A stretch of DNA of 64,000 nucleotides from Salvator merianae (Eukaryota > Chordata > Lepidosauria > Squamata > Teiidae). The stretch spans positions 836,408-900,407 of the forward strand of contig QVOM02000113.1 of assembly GCA_003586115.2 (NCBI GenBank), given 5' to 3'. The stretch's first letter is position 1. Each line of letters begins with the position of its first letter. The notes under the pieces were generated by a model. It was not told where the DNA came from. It worked only from the letters and a program-made list of their open reading frames with translations, and ran no database searches. This document shows positions 60,975-64,000 of the stretch, piece after piece. A program made the translations under genes and the position numbers.

Positions 60975-61579
60975 GGGCTTTTTCACACTTTCCACCTTAG
61001 AATGTTTGAATCCGAACATTCCAAGGTGGAACAGTGCCCACAGTGCAGAGGCTGTCTGCTCTGTGAGGGCTAAAACAACCTAGAAATGGGTTTCCAGCAC
61101 TCACAGTGTGACTGCTGTCTTTCCTGCCATGGCAGTGGCTGGGAAAATGCCCGGCTGCTGTCATGGTGACTGGGAATATGGCACATGACTGTGTAGCCAT
61201 GCCACACCATGGCCTGCAGGATTTGCACCAGGAAGTTAGTGCAAATGCTGCATATGAGGAGCAGTCCAGTTGCTCCTGGAACAGCTGTAGAGTACAATTT
61301 TTTTGCTTCACACTAGTAGCAATCGGGAACAGCAATCAGGAACCACTCCCCATCACTTGAGCTTCTGCAAACTGGAGACACACTTTGCTAGTGAGCATGC
61401 AGACACTCAGGGCCTTTCTGCACTTTCTACCTTAGAATGGGATTATTATAGTCCAGCTGCTCCTGATACAGCTGTGAAGCACTCCATAGCTATACCAGGA
61501 GCAGCTGGACTATAATTATCCCATTCTAAGGTAGAAAGTGCAGAAAGGCCCTCAGTAGCAACCAAGTGCAAACAGGCCC
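60975..61579. mobile_element. GGGCC-family MITE, host of a nested copy
   Basis: Left GGGCTTTTTCACACTTTCC and right GCAAGTGCAAACAGGCCC-like ends (here CCAAGTGCAAACAGGCCC). Directly inside the left end is an inverted pair CCACCTTAGAATGTT / AACATTCCAAGGTGG (60991-61027), the family hallmark. Interior blocks match 32.8, 42.0, 46.5 and 57.7 kb. It is interrupted by the palindromic element at 61410-61551. Confidence 0.7.
61410..61551. mobile_element. 142-bp full-length palindromic MITE, 3-bp TSD
   Basis: The whole element is one inverted repeat: two 71-base halves agree at all but about six positions. It begins GGGCCTTTCTGCACTTTC and ends with its complement. TCA flanks both sides (61407-61409, 61552-61554). 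Terminal and subterminal sequence (CCTTAGAATGGGAT) is the same family as the element it sits in. A 3-bp TNA-type duplication with GGGCC-type ends fits the PIF/Harbinger superfamily, but three bases can match by chance. Confidence 0.78.
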
Positions 61580-62632
61580 CATGTTCCATGTAGTGTTCCA
61601 GCAGTGCTGGGAACCCTGGTTTAATCACAGTTCTGAGTCAGCCACTCATCCTGAAGTGCCCAGACTGTGTGAGAGGGATAACTGATGTGACACATTTGAT
61701 GACATAGATCATAAAAATATGTCTCTCCAGTAACCACTCTACTCCACTCTCATGGACTCTAGTACTTCTGTGTGAGAAGCTAACTGGACCTGGCTTTTGC
61801 CAGAAGCAAATTCTGAATCTCCAGCATCAACAGAATGCTACACTAAACAGTTTTCACAACTCTATGAGAAATCCATCCACATTGATTTATATTCACTGTT
61901 TTATATCATGCAATGAGAAAAAGAAAAAGAAAAAAAATGCACCGATTGGATGAGGGATGTATTATGTGGTAGTAGCACATAGGAACATGATATTGAAATT
62001 AAGTTGTGTACAACTTAAATAGAGCCAGAGTACAATATGGACAATAAAAGACAAATGAAATTCTGCTTCTTAATAATTTTTAAGCTTCCTGGACTGATGC
62101 AAATACTTTAGAAGAAGTGAATAAAAACTGCTGCCTAAATAATAATGACAAAGTATTTGTACAGGCTTATTTAAAAATTAATACAATGTAAGATGAAGTG
62201 CAAACAAACTTTTTAAATGGGCAGGGGGAATCAGACACTATTAAATTGCAAACATTTTAAACCCCAGAAGTTGCTTCTCCTTCTGCCTTCCAATACCAAG
62301 CTCTGAACCTTAACACTTAATTTATGGTTCACTTTATTAATCTTAGCACTGAACTCAATTATAATCTCAGATTCAAGTAATCAGGAAAGTGTATCTGGAA
62401 TTATCTCCTCTGGCATCTAAAATACCTGTGCAGTTTGTTGTTTGATTCCACAGATGTGATGGCAATGAAAATAATCTTTGAACACTTGAGTCGACAATAA
62501 AAAAGAAGAAAAAATCCATGATTGCTTTGCGTGATGATTGTATCTGTAGAAGAAAACCGACAAATTCTCTATTCTGAAATTAATTCTGCCATTTGAATCT
62601 TGTGTAGCAATCTGTTTTATACAAAAAGGATA
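61580..62632. other. No recognised feature
   Basis: Unique-looking AT-rich sequence. Confidence 0.5.
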
Positions 62633-62712
62633 AAGGCTCAGTCAGAAGAGCATGAGCCTCTGCTGGAGTGAGAACTCTTTGGATGCAATGTGTGAAGCCC
62701 CATGATGGTGAG
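62633..62712 (+). mobile_element. tRNA-Lys-like SINE or pseudogene trace
   Basis: GGCTCAGTCAGAAGAGCATGAG closely follows the D-arm and box A region of tRNA-Lys, then CTCT, and after a degraded anticodon region GTGTGAAGCCCCATG stands where GGTTCGAGCCCCACG (box B, T-arm) would be. The spacing is about right. Decayed, so a SINE head or a tRNA pseudogene, not a functional tRNA. A second weaker tRNA-like trace is at 62936-62980 (ACTGGTAGAGTGCTG, GGGGTTGAACATGG). Confidence 0.4.
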
Positions 62713-63081
62713 CAGAATGTTCCTATGGGCAGAATGTCACCAGCAGCAATTAAAATCTCAGTTTTAATTGCACATGGGAACCAGAAGAGTGGCTGGCAGT
62801 CAAGCATAGTTCTGGATCCCTGGCAGCAATTCAGGTTGCAATTTCCGCTCTTAGTCAGTTCCTCTCCTCCTCCCCACACATGCACATGGGGTCAAAGTCC
62901 CGAGTTCAAAGTGCCTTGAAATAGTTCTACTAGTTAACTGGTAGAGTGCTGAGGAGGACCAGGGGTTGAACATGGATGAAAGCTTTGGACACCTTCCTCT
63001 TTGACTTACAAAGACTGACCCAAGCATTCATATGGATGCAATGAAAGACTGGATTTGTGGAAAGTCAATGTATTCAGATAT
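62713..63081. other. No clear feature
   Basis: Possibly SINE body downstream of the tRNA-like head, otherwise unique-looking. Confidence 0.4.
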
Positions 63082-63087
63082 ATGTAT

Positions 63088-63137
<50 letters not shown>
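63082..63137. repeat. (TG)n(AG)n compound microsatellite
   Basis: About 15 TG units passing directly into about 12 AG units. Confidence 0.95.
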
Positions 63138-63900
63138 AAGAACATGTTATATTTGATAATTTCCTATAGTCAACACTGGAACACAATTGGAACATAGAGA
63201 GTAACTATTCTAAAGCAGGCAGACTTGAGACTGAGTTAAATTAGGCTAATTTTATTAAGAACCAACTTCAGAAGGTCACCTAGGAAAGGGAATTGACTAC
63301 TCCAAATCCAGGTTCCAAAGCACACCACCTGATCTGAATCCACCTTGGAAATATTAGAATGTGTGTTCCTATCAAAATCTAAATTTTCTTCTCCTAATAC
63401 ATTTTATTGTTGTTTTGTTTTTTCATTAATCCATGGGCCTTTTCATTCAAGCTTGGAAATTGCCTTAAATACTGATAGAAATTTGACAAAATTTTGCACA
63501 ATTCAAAAATTCATACTTGAAGGATTTGGGAATTGGGGCTGTGGACCATCTCAGACAACATCCATAAAACGTTTAGTGTGATTTGTGTTATCTTTCCAAT
63601 AAGAAGTGAAGGAGCACAACTGTGTAGTAGGAGACTGGATTTTCTCAAGAGGTAGCTGAAAAGGCTAAAAAATCCTTGTTCTTTGGGCTGTAATTCATAT
63701 CTCTGACCAGACATGTCATTGCAATCATCCATGCTTTTCTTCAGTGAACAGCAAAAGCCTTGTTTAAAACTAGCTTGTTCCAACATGTTTTCCCCTTTGC
63801 CCTTTGTTCATTCCTTCGCCTTCACCTTTTGATTTTTTTTTTTCATTTCCTTTGAATAAACATTGGCTGACCATCCACAAGTCCCCAGCCCCAGAACTAT
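63138..63900. other. No recognised feature
   Basis: Unique-looking sequence. Confidence 0.5.
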
Positions 63901-64000
63901 GGCTTTTTTCATATTTTCTACCTTGGAATGGTTAAAACAATTCTACCTTGAAACAGTCGAACAGTCAAAACATGCAGTGTGGCAGGCATCCACATTGTGA
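63901..64000. mobile_element. GGGCC-family MITE, left end, cut by window edge
   Basis: GGCTTTTTTCATATTTTCTA followed by CCTTGGAATGGTTAAAACA/ATTCTACCTTGAA and CAGTGTGGCAGGCATCC, matching the left end and next block of the 60975 copy. The rest lies outside the window. Confidence 0.6.

Noticed and set aside
1..64000. CRISPR array, bacterial operon, phage or plasmid system
   Set aside because: The sequence is vertebrate: LINEs, MITEs and long microsatellites, no operons, no regularly spaced short repeats with unique spacers. The regular spacing at 18.5 and 49.5 kb is a tandem repeat inside a transposon.

Overview
This is a non-coding stretch of a vertebrate nuclear genome, most probably from a squamate reptile. 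The reasons are: CR1 LINEs with the sauropsid-type octamer 3' tail (ATTCTATG repeats), together with L2-like and L1-like LINE fragments, a Penelope-like trace, several families of short hAT-type DNA transposons, and abundant long perfect microsatellites. I found no convincing host protein-coding exon, no rRNA, no intact tRNA and no CRISPR. All long protein-like frames come from retrotransposon reverse transcriptases/endonucleases or from translated simple repeats. The species call is inference from repeat content only.

Layout. 1-6.5 kb is a LINE pile-up: an old CR1/L3-like remnant (60-1745, minus), then a much younger CR1 (1767-6130, minus) split by a 1.36 kb LTR-like insertion with a 4-bp target duplication, then an L2-like 3' fragment. 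6.5-15.5 kb is mostly unrecognised unique sequence with microsatellites. 15.5-19.3 kb holds a 352-bp hAT MITE, an L2 3' end carrying a ~190-bp GAA/TTC tract, and a 985-bp hAT element built from hairpin modules. 19-31.5 kb is mostly unique with one diverged LTR relative (about 23 kb) and a CR1-type endonuclease remnant (28.4-29 kb). 31.57-32.57 kb is a 5'-truncated, open-frame young CR1 (plus). 32.7-42.7 kb holds palindromic MITEs, a third LTR relative, a 344-bp hAT MITE, an L2 reverse-transcriptase relic and a CR1/L3 3' relic. 44-50 kb holds an L2 3' end, a CpG-rich composite locus with a perfect 53-bp inverted repeat, and the second hairpin-array hAT element (846 bp, opposite orientation). 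52-64 kb holds a hAT end followed by a 144-bp tandem duplication, a Penelope-like inverted repeat with a hammerhead-like core, an L1 3' end, further GGGCC-type MITEs (one nested in another) and a tRNA-like SINE trace.

The elements do not form a pathway. What links them is mobilisation: the non-autonomous hAT-like copies would need a transposase encoded elsewhere, and the LINE copies are dead. The strongest observations are exact target-site duplications for two copies of one hAT family whose size difference equals one internal hairpin module, and a 142-bp element that is one near-perfect palindrome nested in a relative of itself.
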